A DNA stretch of 41,735 bases from Nautiliaceae bacterium (GCA_027063865.1 JAMOQT010000036.1:1-41735); one strand, 5' to 3'. Positions 17,885 through 28,150 are shown, counted from the stretch's first letter. Notes: a model not told the origin generated them from the letters alone. Made by a program: numbers and translations.

Positions 17885-18841
17885 ATGCGTTATTTTTATT
17901 TTTCTTTCATTATAGCCGCAATAGGTCTTGGACTTGCGTTTTTTATTGACGGGTGGAGTGCCGTTTATCTGACGGCTATTTTGGCTCTTTTAGAAGTTAG
18001 CCTTTCATTTGACAATGCAGTGGTTAATGCAAAAATATTAAAAGATTTTGATAAAGTCTGGGAGAAGCGGTTTTTAACGTGGGGAATGGTTATAGCCGTT
18101 TTTGGGATGAGGTTTTTATTTCCCATATTGATAGTTTCCGTTGCCGCAAATCTTGGCATTATAGAAACATTGAATATAGCAATCAACCATCCTCACCGCT
18201 ATTATGAGATTTTGCTTGAGAGTGAAAAGCTAATTTACGCATTCGGTGGTGCGTTTTTGTGGCTGGTGTTTACCGATTTTTTATTTGAGGATAAAGAAGT
18301 CAGATGGATAAAACCTGTAGAAAGGTATGCTGAAAAGCTGGGGAAAGTTAATAATATTTCATTAATAATCGCAACAATTATAGGGATTATAATAATTTAT
18401 GACTCAAAGTCTTACGAAATAGGAATTGCATATCTTTTGGGGATGCTTACTTTTTCTTTACTTAACGGAATAAACGATGCTTTTGCCATTGAAGGTGCTA
18501 AAAATGGTCTGATGGGATTTTTGTATCTTGAGGTATTGGATGCAAGTTTCAGCTTTGACGGAGTAATCGGGGCTTTTGCTATTACCGGTAATATTTTCCT
18601 TATTATGATAGGTTTGGGTATTGGGGCTATGTTTGTAAGAAGTCTTACAATCTGGATGGTTGAAAAAGGGGTTTTAAACGAATACAAATACCTCGAACAC
18701 GGAGCCCACTATGCAATCGGTGTTTTGGCGGTTATTATGCTTTTAAAAATATTTATGGAAGTAGGCGAGGTTTTGACAGGAACAATAGGACTTGGACTTT
18801 TAATTTTGGCATTTTTGCATTCAAAGTATGAAGAACGTTAA
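17885..18841 (+). CDS. DUF475 / TerC-like integral membrane protein
   Basis: Multi-TM, LLEVSLSFDNAVVNAKIL and LEVLDASFSFDGVIGAFAIT paired acidic TM motifs. Confidence 0.9.
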   Translation: MRYFYFSFIIAAIGLGLAFFIDGWSAVYLTAILALLEVSLSFDNAVVNAKILKDFDKVWEKRFLTWGMVIAVFGMRFLFPILIVSVAANLGIIETLNIAINHPHRYYEILLESEKLIYAFGGAFLWLVFTDFLFEDKEVRWIKPVERYAEKLGKVNNISLIIATIIGIIIIYDSKSYEIGIAYLLGMLTFSLLNGINDAFAIEGAKNGLMGFLYLEVLDASFSFDGVIGAFAITGNIFLIMIGLGIGAMFVRSLTIWMVEKGVLNEYKYLEHGAHYAIGVLAVIMLLKIFMEVGEVLTGTIGLGLLILAFLHSKYEER

Positions 18842-19617
18842 ATTATTTTAATTTCTTCTTTGAGTAAAATACCGAAATTTTCAAAAACCCTTTTTTTTGC
18901 CTCATTAATTAAAAACAGCATATCATCAAATGTCCCGTCGCCCGTATTTACAAAAAAGTTTGCGTGAATTTCGCTGACTTTAACACCGCCTTTAACCATT
19001 CCTTTCATTCCGACGGATTCAATCAGCCTTCCTGCGTAATCGTTATCCGGGTTTTTAAAGACACTTCCTAAACTCGGTTCTTTAGGTTGATTTGAGCGTA
19101 TTTTTTTTAATTCTAGATCCAAATCAAAATCGAATTTTCCCTTAATTTCAAAGACCGCTTCAAAGACAGGCTCATTTATATTTGAATGTCTGTAGCTAAA
19201 TTCGAACTCTTTTTTTTCTTTTAATCCCTCGGTTGTTTTTATTGCGGCTAAATGATTTGAAATTTCGTATTCCTTAACCCCCGCGTTCATTTTTACACTG
19301 CCGCCTATGGTACCGGGAAGCTTGCTTAAAAATTCAAAGCCTCCTATATTGTTTTTTTTGCAAAAATTGTAAAGTATTTGATTATTGGTTTTGCCTCCGA
19401 CGTGCAAATAACCGTTTTTAATTTTTATGTATTTATATCTGTCGTCTAAAACGGCTAAATTTTCTGTATTTGGGGAAATAAGTGTATTTGTGGCTTTTCC
19501 GATGATAAATTCTCCGTTATAATTGTCTTCGCTTAGTAATTTAACTTTTATTTTAGGACCTATTTTTATGCTTGAAAATTTTGAAAAATCAATAATTTTC
19601 CATTTTACATTTTCCAT
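18838..19617 (-). CDS. murB: UDP-N-acetylenolpyruvoylglucosamine reductase
   Basis: GGFEFLSKLPGTIGGSVKMNAGVKEYEISNHL, FSYRHSNI, PSLGSVFKNPDNDYAGRLIESVGMKGMVKGGVKVSEIHANFFVN. Confidence 0.95.
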   Translation of the reverse strand: MENVKWKIIDFSKFSSIKIGPKIKVKLLSEDNYNGEFIIGKATNTLISPNTENLAVLDDRYKYIKIKNGYLHVGGKTNNQILYNFCKKNNIGGFEFLSKLPGTIGGSVKMNAGVKEYEISNHLAAIKTTEGLKEKKEFEFSYRHSNINEPVFEAVFEIKGKFDFDLDLELKKIRSNQPKEPSLGSVFKNPDNDYAGRLIESVGMKGMVKGGVKVSEIHANFFVNTGDGTFDDMLFLINEAKKRVFENFGILLKEEIKII

Positions 19618-19630
19618 TTTTATTTTCCAT

Positions 19631-19897
19631 TTATCTTAGAAAAGTAGGTATAAGTTTAAATACATAAGTGGTAAAATCAATTATTTCATTCATCATCCAC
19701 GGCATTGTAAAAATTAAAACCACCGCAATTGCCAAAATTTTAGGAACGAAACTCAGCGTCATTTCGTTAATCTGCGTGGTTGCCTGAAAAATTGAAATCA
19801 ATAAACCCACTATCATTCCTACAAGCAATGCCGGAAGAGATAACAGAAGTGCAAGTTTAAGCGTTTGGACTGCAAGGGCTATTATTTCAGACTGCAA
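19631..19897 (-). CDS. fliQ: Flagellar biosynthesis protein FliQ
   Basis: 88 aa, ALLLSLPALLVGMIVGLLISIFQATTQINEMTLSFVPKILAIAVVLIFTMPWMM. Confidence 0.96.
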   Translation of the reverse strand: MQSEIIALAVQTLKLALLLSLPALLVGMIVGLLISIFQATTQINEMTLSFVPKILAIAVVLIFTMPWMMNEIIDFTTYVFKLIPTFLR

Positions 19898-20363
19898 AAT
19901 CGACTCCTAATACTTTCATAACGGCTTCATCTACTTTTTTCATTTCTTCTTTACTTAGTTTTGTAACCAAGCCTTTTGAAAAAATTATTTTTCCCGTTGA
20001 TATTATACCAATTGCTGTGGCTACTATTTCGCTGTCCTTGCTCATATTGTCCCTTTTTTTAATCAAAACCCTGTAATCTCCGCCTAATATCTGTCCCGAA
20101 AGCGGCAATACCACAACCGTATGATATAACCCTTCAAAACAGGCTTTGTTTAGGAAATCATTTTGATATATTAAAAACGGTCTGGTTTTGGCAGAATCTG
20201 TCAGTTTTGCAAAATAAATCTCACCCCTTTTGAATTCGGGGACTTTTTCCCCTTTGAATTCCCCTTCGAAAAATTCAATGTAACTTGCCCGCTGCGTTCT
20301 TGGTTTGCACTTTAGTGACAGTTCGTTTCTTTCAAGCCATTTTTGAAATTTTTCACTTTTCAT
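19887..20363 (-). CDS. PemK/MazF-family toxin-like protein with N-terminal extension
   Basis: FKRGEIYFAKLTDSAKTRPFLIYQNDFLN...YHTVVVLPLSG...DSEIVATAIGIISTGKI PemK/MazF pattern; extra ~40 N-terminal residues. Confidence 0.75.
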   Translation of the reverse strand: MKSEKFQKWLERNELSLKCKPRTQRASYIEFFEGEFKGEKVPEFKRGEIYFAKLTDSAKTRPFLIYQNDFLNKACFEGLYHTVVVLPLSGQILGGDYRVLIKKRDNMSKDSEIVATAIGIISTGKIIFSKGLVTKLSKEEMKKVDEAVMKVLGVDFAV

Positions 20364-20366
20364 TTT

Positions 20367-21266
20367 TCACTTTTCATTAAATCTCAGGTTTTTATATTCT
20401 CTTGGTATCATATATTCCCTTATGTCTTTTATTCGGGGCAACAATCCCGCCTTATGTCCTATATCATACAGTTTATTGATCGCGTTAATTTGTTCTTCAT
20501 CAAGTTCGATTGATTTATCGTTTGCGTAAAGCGAGAGGTATTTATCAAGCGTTTTATCATTAACCCTCACTAAATTTCTTTCGATTAACATTTTTGCAAG
20601 AAGGTTTTTATGTGTGTTTGCCACATCTACCGCTTTTGTCAAAATCTCTTCAATTTCAATTGCGTTAAGCAGTGGAATTGAGCGCCTGATTGCCATTCCG
20701 CCAAGGGGCAGGGGTGTGTTCCCCGCAAGTTCGACCCATATATCCCAAAGCTCTTTTTCAACTTCCAGCCTTTCATCGAATGTTAAAATGCTTTCATGAA
20801 TCAATACACCCGCATCCACTTCGCCGTTTAATACGGAGTCTTCTATTTCAAGGAAATTTTTGTAAACAATTCTCGCTTTTGGGTAAGCAATTTTAAAAAT
20901 CAGTGCGTTTGTGGTGTATTCGCCGCTTAGCGCTACTTTAAAATTGGGTTTTAGTTTTTTGCCTTTTAGTTTTACGAGCTTAGGACCATATCCGTAACCG
21001 AAACTAATCGCAGTACGTAAAAGCGCATATTCATCCTTTATAAAAGGATACGCCCCAAAACTTATAGCACTTACGTCATATATGTTTTTAAGGGCTTTTT
21101 GATTAAGTGTTTCAATATCCTCGGCTATATTTTCAAAATTGTATTTAATTTGGCGTCCTGGGCTTACATTTATCCACCCGAATTTAATTGCATAATACAT
21201 AAAAATGTCATCCGCATCCGGAGAGTGTGCCACCGTTATTTTTTTAATTAATTTTTCATTATCCAT
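20367..21266 (-). CDS. mqnD: 1,4-dihydroxy-6-naphthoate synthase-like protein (futalosine menaquinone pathway)
   Basis: ITVAHSPDADDIFMYYAIKFG, YDVSAISFGAYPFI, GVLIHESILTFDE, NTPLPLGGMAIRRSI; MqnA/MqnD family, MqnD preferred. Confidence 0.85.
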   Translation of the reverse strand: MDNEKLIKKITVAHSPDADDIFMYYAIKFGWINVSPGRQIKYNFENIAEDIETLNQKALKNIYDVSAISFGAYPFIKDEYALLRTAISFGYGYGPKLVKLKGKKLKPNFKVALSGEYTTNALIFKIAYPKARIVYKNFLEIEDSVLNGEVDAGVLIHESILTFDERLEVEKELWDIWVELAGNTPLPLGGMAIRRSIPLLNAIEIEEILTKAVDVANTHKNLLAKMLIERNLVRVNDKTLDKYLSLYANDKSIELDEEQINAINKLYDIGHKAGLLPRIKDIREYMIPREYKNLRFNEK

Positions 21267-21309
21267 TTTTCACTCTCTTTCACTTTTTTCACCCTTTTTT
21301 ACTTTTCCC

Positions 21310-21825
21310 TTATATTATTTCTTCCAAAATTTCTTCTTTTGTTAAAGTAATATCTCCACAAGGAGTTTTTAAAGTAATTTCTTCCAATTCTTTTTCTGTT
21401 TTTAAATTCAGCATAATAATTTTATTATCAGGATATATCATGACGTAAAAAGGGACTTTTTGGTTTTTATAGATTTCTTTTTTGGTTATTTCATCCCTTA
21501 GTTTGGTAGATGATGAAATAATTTCAAAAATAATCAAAGGCGCTTTTGTGATGTATTTGCCAAGCTTTCCGCATATTAAACTTACATCCGGTCTTAAAAC
21601 GGTGTCTTTACTGACTCTGTATTCGGCTTCGCCTAATACATAGCATTCTTTACAGTTTTTAAGTTTTGAATTTAAAAGATATCCCAGTTTCATTAATATC
21701 CACTGATGCTTATTAAAAGGAGCCGGTGCCATCACATAAGGTCTGCCTTTGATTAACTCCCAGTCACCTTTCCACTGCTCATAATCTTTAACGGTATATA
21801 GCTCTTCAATAATCGCAATAGCCAT
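21310..21825 (-). CDS. Uma2-family (DUF820) PD-(D/E)XK endonuclease-like protein
   Basis: GDWELIKGRPYVMAPAPFNKHQWILMKLGYLL...VLRPDVSLICG...APLIIFEIISSSTKLRDEITKKEIY. Confidence 0.92.
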   Translation of the reverse strand: MAIAIIEELYTVKDYEQWKGDWELIKGRPYVMAPAPFNKHQWILMKLGYLLNSKLKNCKECYVLGEAEYRVSKDTVLRPDVSLICGKLGKYITKAPLIIFEIISSSTKLRDEITKKEIYKNQKVPFYVMIYPDNKIIMLNLKTEKELEEITLKTPCGDITLTKEEILEEII

Positions 21826-21860
21826 TTAAAAGCCTTTTTTCTAATTATAGCAAATTAATT

Positions 21861-21943
21861 GAAAAGGGTGAAAGAGGGTTAAAAAGGATAAATCTCTTCC
21901 CCTTCAACCTTCATCCTTCTCCCTTCACCCTTCACCCTTTTTT
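21861..21943. repeat. Heptad-repeat hairpin upstream of recA
   Basis: Right arm ccttcaa|ccttcat|ccttctc|ccttcac|ccttcac|cctt; left arm degenerate aagggtgaaagaggg...aagg. Confidence 0.75.
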
Positions 21944-21978
21944 GATATAATTGCATAATATTTATAAAAAGGATTTAA

Positions 21979-23019
21979 ATGGATACTAATAAGCAAAAAG
22001 CACTTGAACTTGCTATGAAACAGATTGACAAGCAGTTCGGAAAAGGCTCTTTGGTTAAACTCAGCGATAAGGAGATAGAACCTATTGCTTCAATCCCTAC
22101 AGGAAGCTTCGGGCTTGATTTAGCTCTTGGAATAGGCGGTATTCCAAAGGGGAGAATTACCGAAATTTATGGACCTGAAAGCAGCGGTAAAACTACGTTA
22201 GCGCTTTCAATAATCGCACAGGCTCAAAAGCAGGGCGGAATTGCAGCGTTTATAGATGCCGAGCACGCGCTTGACGTAATTTACGCAAAACATATAGGGG
22301 TGGATGTTGATAACCTGCTTGTTTCACAGCCGGATTACGGTGAGCAGGCTTTGGAAATTGTGGAAACTCTTGCAAGAAGCGGTGCGGTTGATATTATCGT
22401 AGTAGATTCGGTTGCGGCACTTACACCTAAAGCCGAAATAGAAGGAAATATGGGGGATGCTCAGGTGGGCGTTCAGGCAAGGCTTATGAGTCAGGCTTTA
22501 AGAAAACTTACAGCCGCCATCCATAAAATGAACACAACCGTGGTGTTTATCAACCAGATAAGAATGAAAATCGGAATGATGGGTTACGGAAATCCTGAAA
22601 CGACTACCGGAGGTAACGCACTTAAATTCTATTCATCAGTTAGACTTGATGTAAGAAGAATAGCTACCTTAAAACAGGCTGATAAAGAAGTCGGAAACAG
22701 GGTTAAGGTAAAAGTTGTTAAAAACAAAGTGGCGCCTCCGTTTAGAATTGCAGAATTTGACATAATGTTCGGTAAAGGTATCAGTAGGGAAGGCGAGATT
22801 TTAGATTACGGTGTAAAACTCGATATAATTGACAAAAGCGGGGCTTGGTTCAGTTACGGGGCAACGAAGCTTGGACAGGGTAAAGAAAACGCAAAAGAAT
22901 ATCTCAAAAATCATCCTGAATTAGCTAAAGAAATTGAAGAAAAAATAAAAGAAGCGTTAGGCGTTGAGCTTTCTCATATGATTGAAACTATTGAAAAAAA
23001 TGAAGATGAAAATGTATAG
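21979..23019 (+). CDS. recA: Recombinase RecA
   Basis: [74 protein letters not shown]. Confidence 0.99.
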   Translation: MDTNKQKALELAMKQIDKQFGKGSLVKLSDKEIEPIASIPTGSFGLDLALGIGGIPKGRITEIYGPESSGKTTLALSIIAQAQKQGGIAAFIDAEHALDVIYAKHIGVDVDNLLVSQPDYGEQALEIVETLARSGAVDIIVVDSVAALTPKAEIEGNMGDAQVGVQARLMSQALRKLTAAIHKMNTTVVFINQIRMKIGMMGYGNPETTTGGNALKFYSSVRLDVRRIATLKQADKEVGNRVKVKVVKNKVAPPFRIAEFDIMFGKGISREGEILDYGVKLDIIDKSGAWFSYGATKLGQGKENAKEYLKNHPELAKEIEEKIKEALGVELSHMIETIEKNEDENV

Positions 23020-23200
23020 AGTGTTTGAAGAGATTGGTAAAGCGTTATTTAATTTTGCAAATTTAGTAACGGCTATAATTTTTTTGAAAGCATTTTTTGA
23101 TAAAGATGAAGTGAGTATGTTGTTGTATGGTATATATTTTTTTGTTTCGTTTTATTTTTTAGGTAGTGTATTACTTTATTTATCAAAGGACAAAGTATGA
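23012..23200 (+). CDS. Small membrane protein (~62 aa)
   Basis: [62 protein letters not shown]; overlaps the recA end, start assigned to the internal ATG. Confidence 0.6.
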   Translation: MYRVFEEIGKALFNFANLVTAIIFLKAFFDKDEVSMLLYGIYFFVSFYFLGSVLLYLSKDKV

Positions 23201-23292
23201 GTATAGAGAGTTTTTTATTTTGGTTTGCAACATCTGCATTAATGATAAGTCTTTTTTTATTAATTTTTTCTAAAAAACTAAAAGGAGAGTAA
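23197..23292 (+). CDS. Small single-TM protein (31 aa)
   Basis: [35 protein letters not shown] overlap with preceding ORF; TAA directly abuts the eno ATG. Confidence 0.55.
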   Translation: MSIESFLFWFATSALMISLFLLIFSKKLKGE

Positions 23293-24558
<1,266 letters not shown>

Positions 24559-24596
24559 ACGATGAAAGGTTTTTACCTTTTCATCGGAGTTAATCA

Positions 24597-24845
24597 ATGA
24601 TTGATTTTGACGATTTACAGCAGGATAAAGAAATTGATTATAAAATAATCATAGTCATAATTGTGGCAATACTATTTGCTTTTTATGTTTATGATTTGCT
24701 TTTTGGAAGCAGGTCTTACACAAGGCTAATCGATTTGCAAAACGAATATAAATTGCTCCAAAAGCACGTTCGTGAGCTGAAAAGTAAAAACGAAAAACTT
24801 CAAAAAGAGTATTTTGAATTAAAAGAATTACAAGGCGGAGAGTGA
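24597..24845 (+). CDS. FtsB/DivIC-like septum formation protein
   Basis: N-terminal TM followed by coiled coil (LQNEYKLLQKHVRELKSKNEKLQKEYFELKEL), directly downstream of eno. Confidence 0.7.
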   Translation: MIDFDDLQQDKEIDYKIIIVIIVAILFAFYVYDLLFGSRSYTRLIDLQNEYKLLQKHVRELKSKNEKLQKEYFELKELQGGE

Positions 24846-25414
24846 AAAAGTTACTTTTATTTATTTGCACTTTTTTATTTGCCAGAATAAATCCTTTCGA
24901 ACCTGTAATAAAGCCTCAAAATACGATTGTCATTTCTCCAAAATATTTTAATCACACAAAAGTCGAACTTCCAAGCGATGCTCGGGTTTTAAAAAAAATT
25001 ATTTTTGTGTATCAAAGCGTAAGCGGCGATATAAAACAAAAGGAAGTGCAAATAAATAAACATGTGGATTTTCATAATCCATTATACATCTCTCACGAAC
25101 CGCAGAATTTCCCTATGAAAAAACTGAATTTTTTAAATCTATTTACGATGTATATTAAAAATAAAAAAATTTTTATTCAGACAAAAGATAAACTGATTAG
25201 ACATTTTTTTCTTGTCAAACCTTTCAGGATTGTGTTGGATTTTAGAAAAGATGCGGATTTTCTTACTATTAAAAAGTATTTAAAAAATTCGTTTGTAAAA
25301 AAAGTGGTTGTTGGAAATCACAGCGGCTATTACAGGGTTGTTATATATTTTGATGCAAAATATATGTATAAAATTACAAAAACCACAGAAGGCATAAAAA
25401 TTGAAATCCAATAA
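24842..25414 (+). CDS. AMIN-domain-containing exported protein
   Basis: GTG start; signal-peptide-like N-terminus; LVKPFRIVLDFRKDADFLTIKKYLKNSFVKKVVVGNHSGYYRVVIYFD. Confidence 0.75.
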   Translation: MKKLLLFICTFLFARINPFEPVIKPQNTIVISPKYFNHTKVELPSDARVLKKIIFVYQSVSGDIKQKEVQINKHVDFHNPLYISHEPQNFPMKKLNFLNLFTMYIKNKKIFIQTKDKLIRHFFLVKPFRIVLDFRKDADFLTIKKYLKNSFVKKVVVGNHSGYYRVVIYFDAKYMYKITKTTEGIKIEIQ

Positions 25415-25910
25415 TATAATATTAACAGGTTTTATGGGAAGCGGAAAATCCACCGTTGGAAGAATTCTGGCAAAGGAGCTTGACACTTATTTTCTGGATA
25501 CCGATGTTTTAATCGAAAGTTTTGAAAACAGAAAAATAACCGAAATATTTGAAAAAGAAGGAGAGGAAGCTTTTAGAAAAATGGAAAAAAGATGTTTTGA
25601 ATGGATCAAACAAAATGTGCAAAACACCATCATATCAGTAGGAGGCGGTTTTCCCGTTTATATTCCGGAAATTAAGGAAGCGGGGAGGGTTATTTATTTG
25701 AAAGTCGAGTTTGACGAAATTGTTAAAAGAATGAATAAAGACGAAATAAAAAAAAGACCCCTTTTTCAAGATATTCAAAAGGCGAAAGAACTTTTTGAAA
25801 AAAGAGATAAAATTTATTCCTCATTAGCCGATATAGTAATAGAAAACAGGGATGTGCAAACAACCGTAAAAATGATAAAGGATGGTTATGCAGGTTTCAA
25901 ACAACGCTGA
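25401..25910 (+). CDS. aroK: Shikimate kinase
   Basis: NIILTGFMGSGKSTVGRILAKELDTYFLDTDVLIE; ISVGGGFPVY; TTG start. Confidence 0.95.
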   Translation: MKSNNIILTGFMGSGKSTVGRILAKELDTYFLDTDVLIESFENRKITEIFEKEGEEAFRKMEKRCFEWIKQNVQNTIISVGGGFPVYIPEIKEAGRVIYLKVEFDEIVKRMNKDEIKKRPLFQDIQKAKELFEKRDKIYSSLADIVIENRDVQTTVKMIKDGYAGFKQR

Positions 25911-26073
25911 TTTAAAAACCGCCATACAGGTTAACGTTCAAAAAAAAGCTCAGGACGTTGTTAAAAACGTATTAGGGGATTTGCTTGAAAAAACGTTTGA
26001 AAATACGAAAAAAATAGAGGAAATGGCTGCAAAGTCAACAGGCAAAGGCGTAAATTTAAACGTGAAAGCATAA
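25882..26073 (+). CDS. YjfB-like putative motility protein
   Basis: 63 aa, MQVSNNADLKTAIQVNVQKKAQDVVKNVLGDLLEKTFE; weak resemblance to the YjfB family. Confidence 0.45.
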   Translation: MVMQVSNNADLKTAIQVNVQKKAQDVVKNVLGDLLEKTFENTKKIEEMAAKSTGKGVNLNVKA

Positions 26074-26203
26074 TTTTCCCTCTCTTTTACCTCTTCTTAT
26101 TTAATCTTAATACCAATTCCAAAAATAAAAATGTCTCATTTATTTTGGAGTGAAAGAAAGTGAAAGAAGGTGAAAAGATGTAAATTTTAAAATTGGAGAA
26201 AGA

Positions 26204-26791
26204 ATGGACTGGAAAGAAAAATTAGTTGATTTTTATAAAACAAGAAAAGCGTATATTCAAAAACATTTAAACGAAAATATTGATTTTACGGATGTTTATG
26301 ATCCGTATATTTTTGAAAAGAGGGATAATCCCATAATGGTTGTCGGGGAGGCTCCGGGAGCTAACGAAGTGATGCTGGGAGAGCCTTTTGTGGGAAAAGC
26401 GGGGGAGAATCTTTCATATTTGATTGAAAAAAGCAAACTTGATAGGAAAAAAGATTTTTTAATTACAAACGCGTTTCCTTTCAGGACGTTTGAGAAAAAT
26501 AAAAACAGGACTCCAAAAGCAGATGAATTAAAAACAGGGGCGAAACTTTTAGAAAAAGAAATCGAAATAGTGCAACCTAAAATAATTCTTTTATTAGGCA
26601 ATTCGGCAATAAAGGCTTTTTCATATATAACTTGGGCAAAAGAGGTTAAAAATTTAAAAAAATGCGGCGTGTATGAAATGGGTAGGTATAAAATAGGTGT
26701 GTGTTTTCATCCATCACCCCTGGCTTTTAACAGACGTGATATAAGAAAATCTTTAGAAGAGTTTTTTAAAAACCTAAAAACACTTATTTGA
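26204..26791 (+). CDS. Uracil-DNA glycosylase family protein (type 4-like)
   Basis: MVVGEAPGANEVMLGEPFVGKAGENLSYLIEKSKLDRKKDFLITNAFPFRT; FHPSPLAFNRRD. Confidence 0.9.
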   Translation: MDWKEKLVDFYKTRKAYIQKHLNENIDFTDVYDPYIFEKRDNPIMVVGEAPGANEVMLGEPFVGKAGENLSYLIEKSKLDRKKDFLITNAFPFRTFEKNKNRTPKADELKTGAKLLEKEIEIVQPKIILLLGNSAIKAFSYITWAKEVKNLKKCGVYEMGRYKIGVCFHPSPLAFNRRDIRKSLEEFFKNLKTLI

Positions 26792-26851
26792 CACATTTTC
26801 CCTTTACATTAGGTTAAGCGTTTAATATAATAAAACAAAAAAAGGACGGAT

Positions 26852-27142
26852 ATGGCAAGAGAAATAAATGAACAGATTTTAAGTTTCGGAGAAATTCAAG
26901 AAGCGCATGAGAGTTTTACTATAGCATACGGAAGTGTAAGAGTTGAACAAAACAGACTATATAAAGACGTGCTTCCTACCGATGCTGTTAAACAGGTAAT
27001 AATTATGCTTCAAGAACAAGCCGCGGAAATGGAAGCGGACGGCGTTAAAAACATAACTGTAACCGTTACACCCGCTACAAACGAAAAAGGTGAAGCTGTT
27101 ATGGATTATTACGGGATGGGGACTCTTATTAAACTTAAATAA
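26852..27142 (+). CDS. Conserved-looking hypothetical protein (96 aa)
   Basis: Complete ORF with AAAGGACGG ribosome-binding site; no family recognised. Confidence 0.65.
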   Translation: MAREINEQILSFGEIQEAHESFTIAYGSVRVEQNRLYKDVLPTDAVKQVIIMLQEQAAEMEADGVKNITVTVTPATNEKGEAVMDYYGMGTLIKLK

Positions 27143-27688
27143 TCACCCGCAAAGCATCTCAATCACAGCCGGGAGGAATTTATGCTCGGCTTTTTTCAGT
27201 TCTTTATGATACTCTTCAAATGTATTGAATTTATCAGGGTTTATATGGTATTGGAGTATTATATCTCCGCTGTCAAGCTCGATATCAGCGTAATGAATTG
27301 TAATTCCGCAAGACTTTTTAGCTTCAAAAGATAATTTATCCGCATTTAAACCCTTAAAATCGGGGAGTATGCTTGGATGTAAATTGATTATTTTTCCTTT
27401 GAATTCGTTGATTATAAATTCCGGAACTATTCTCATATACCCGGCAAGTACTATTAAATCGGGATTAAGTTCTTTTAATTTTTCATAAATTTCTTTATGG
27501 TCTTTGCTTATTAATAGGGGAGGGAGTTTTTTTTCTTTCAGAACTTCGGAATCCGCTCTGTTAGTAATACCTAAAATTACTTGATAATTTGTCTGATGTT
27601 TTAATATGTTTAAAAAATTGCTTCCGCCTTTGCCAAAGAAAACTACTATTTTTTTCAAAACAAACCTTTTTGGATGTAATTTTATCAC
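27143..27688 (-). CDS. purN: Phosphoribosylglycinamide formyltransferase
   Basis: VFFGKGGSNFLNILKH, LVLAGYMRIVPEFIINEFKGKIINLHPSILPDFKG, GITIHYADIELDSGDIILQ. Confidence 0.94.
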   Translation of the reverse strand: MIKLHPKRFVLKKIVVFFGKGGSNFLNILKHQTNYQVILGITNRADSEVLKEKKLPPLLISKDHKEIYEKLKELNPDLIVLAGYMRIVPEFIINEFKGKIINLHPSILPDFKGLNADKLSFEAKKSCGITIHYADIELDSGDIILQYHINPDKFNTFEEYHKELKKAEHKFLPAVIEMLCG

Positions 27689-27725
27689 AAAGATTTTATA
27701 TTTTTTGAATTGATATGGAAAAGAT

Positions 27726-27941
27726 CAGGGTTGTTTCATGTTAAACTACAAAGATAAAAATATGACAGCTTCGTGCTCCTTTTTGCTTACGCAACACTCA
27801 AATTTTGCTAAAAAGTGCGAACGGCAAGCGCCCTTACGGGTAGACGCACTTTTTTTAACGCAAAATTTTCGTTAAAATCCGCAACGCTGTCATATTTTTA
27901 CTTTTTCGTTGTTTGAATTTTATCAGCGTGAAACAGCCCTG
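27726..27941 (+). mobile_element. MITE-like element copy 2 (216 bp), 10-bp TSD TGGAAAAGAT
   Basis: CAGGGTTGTTTCATGTT...AGCGTGAAACAGCCCTG; TGGAAAAGAT at 27716-27725 and 27942-27951; about the same sequence as 2812-3024. Confidence 0.92.
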
Positions 27942-28010
27942 TGGAAAAGATGAGCAGAGAAGAAGAGAGTGATTTAAATTATTTAATATTTTTAAAAAAT
28001 CTAAAATACA

Positions 28011-28025
28011 CAGTGCCAGACACTA
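28011..28025. repeat. Short REP-like palindrome CAGTGCCAGACACTA
   Basis: AGTG-CCAGA-CACT; near-identical to 2731-2745. Confidence 0.4.
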
Positions 28026-28074
28026 GTTTGATAAATAAATTTTTTTCGACTATTAATTATTTTACAATTTTAAA

Positions 28075-28150
28075 TGGTGCCCAGGGACGGAATCGAACCG
28101 CCGACACAGGGATTTTCAGTCCCTTGCTCTACCGACTGAGCTACCTGGGC
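28075..28150 (-). tRNA. tRNA-Phe (GAA)
   Basis: Complement GCCCAGGTAGCTCAGTCGGTAGAGCAAGGGACTGAAAATCCCTGTGTCGGCGGTTCGATTCCGTCCCTGGGCACCA; cloverleaf arms and encoded CCA; anticodon GAA. Confidence 0.98.

Noticed and set aside
24560-24585. Hairpin CGATGAAAGGTTTTTACCTTTTCATCG after eno considered as an intrinsic terminator
   Set aside because: Good stem but no T-tract follows, and the downstream DivIC-like gene is likely co-transcribed; not called.
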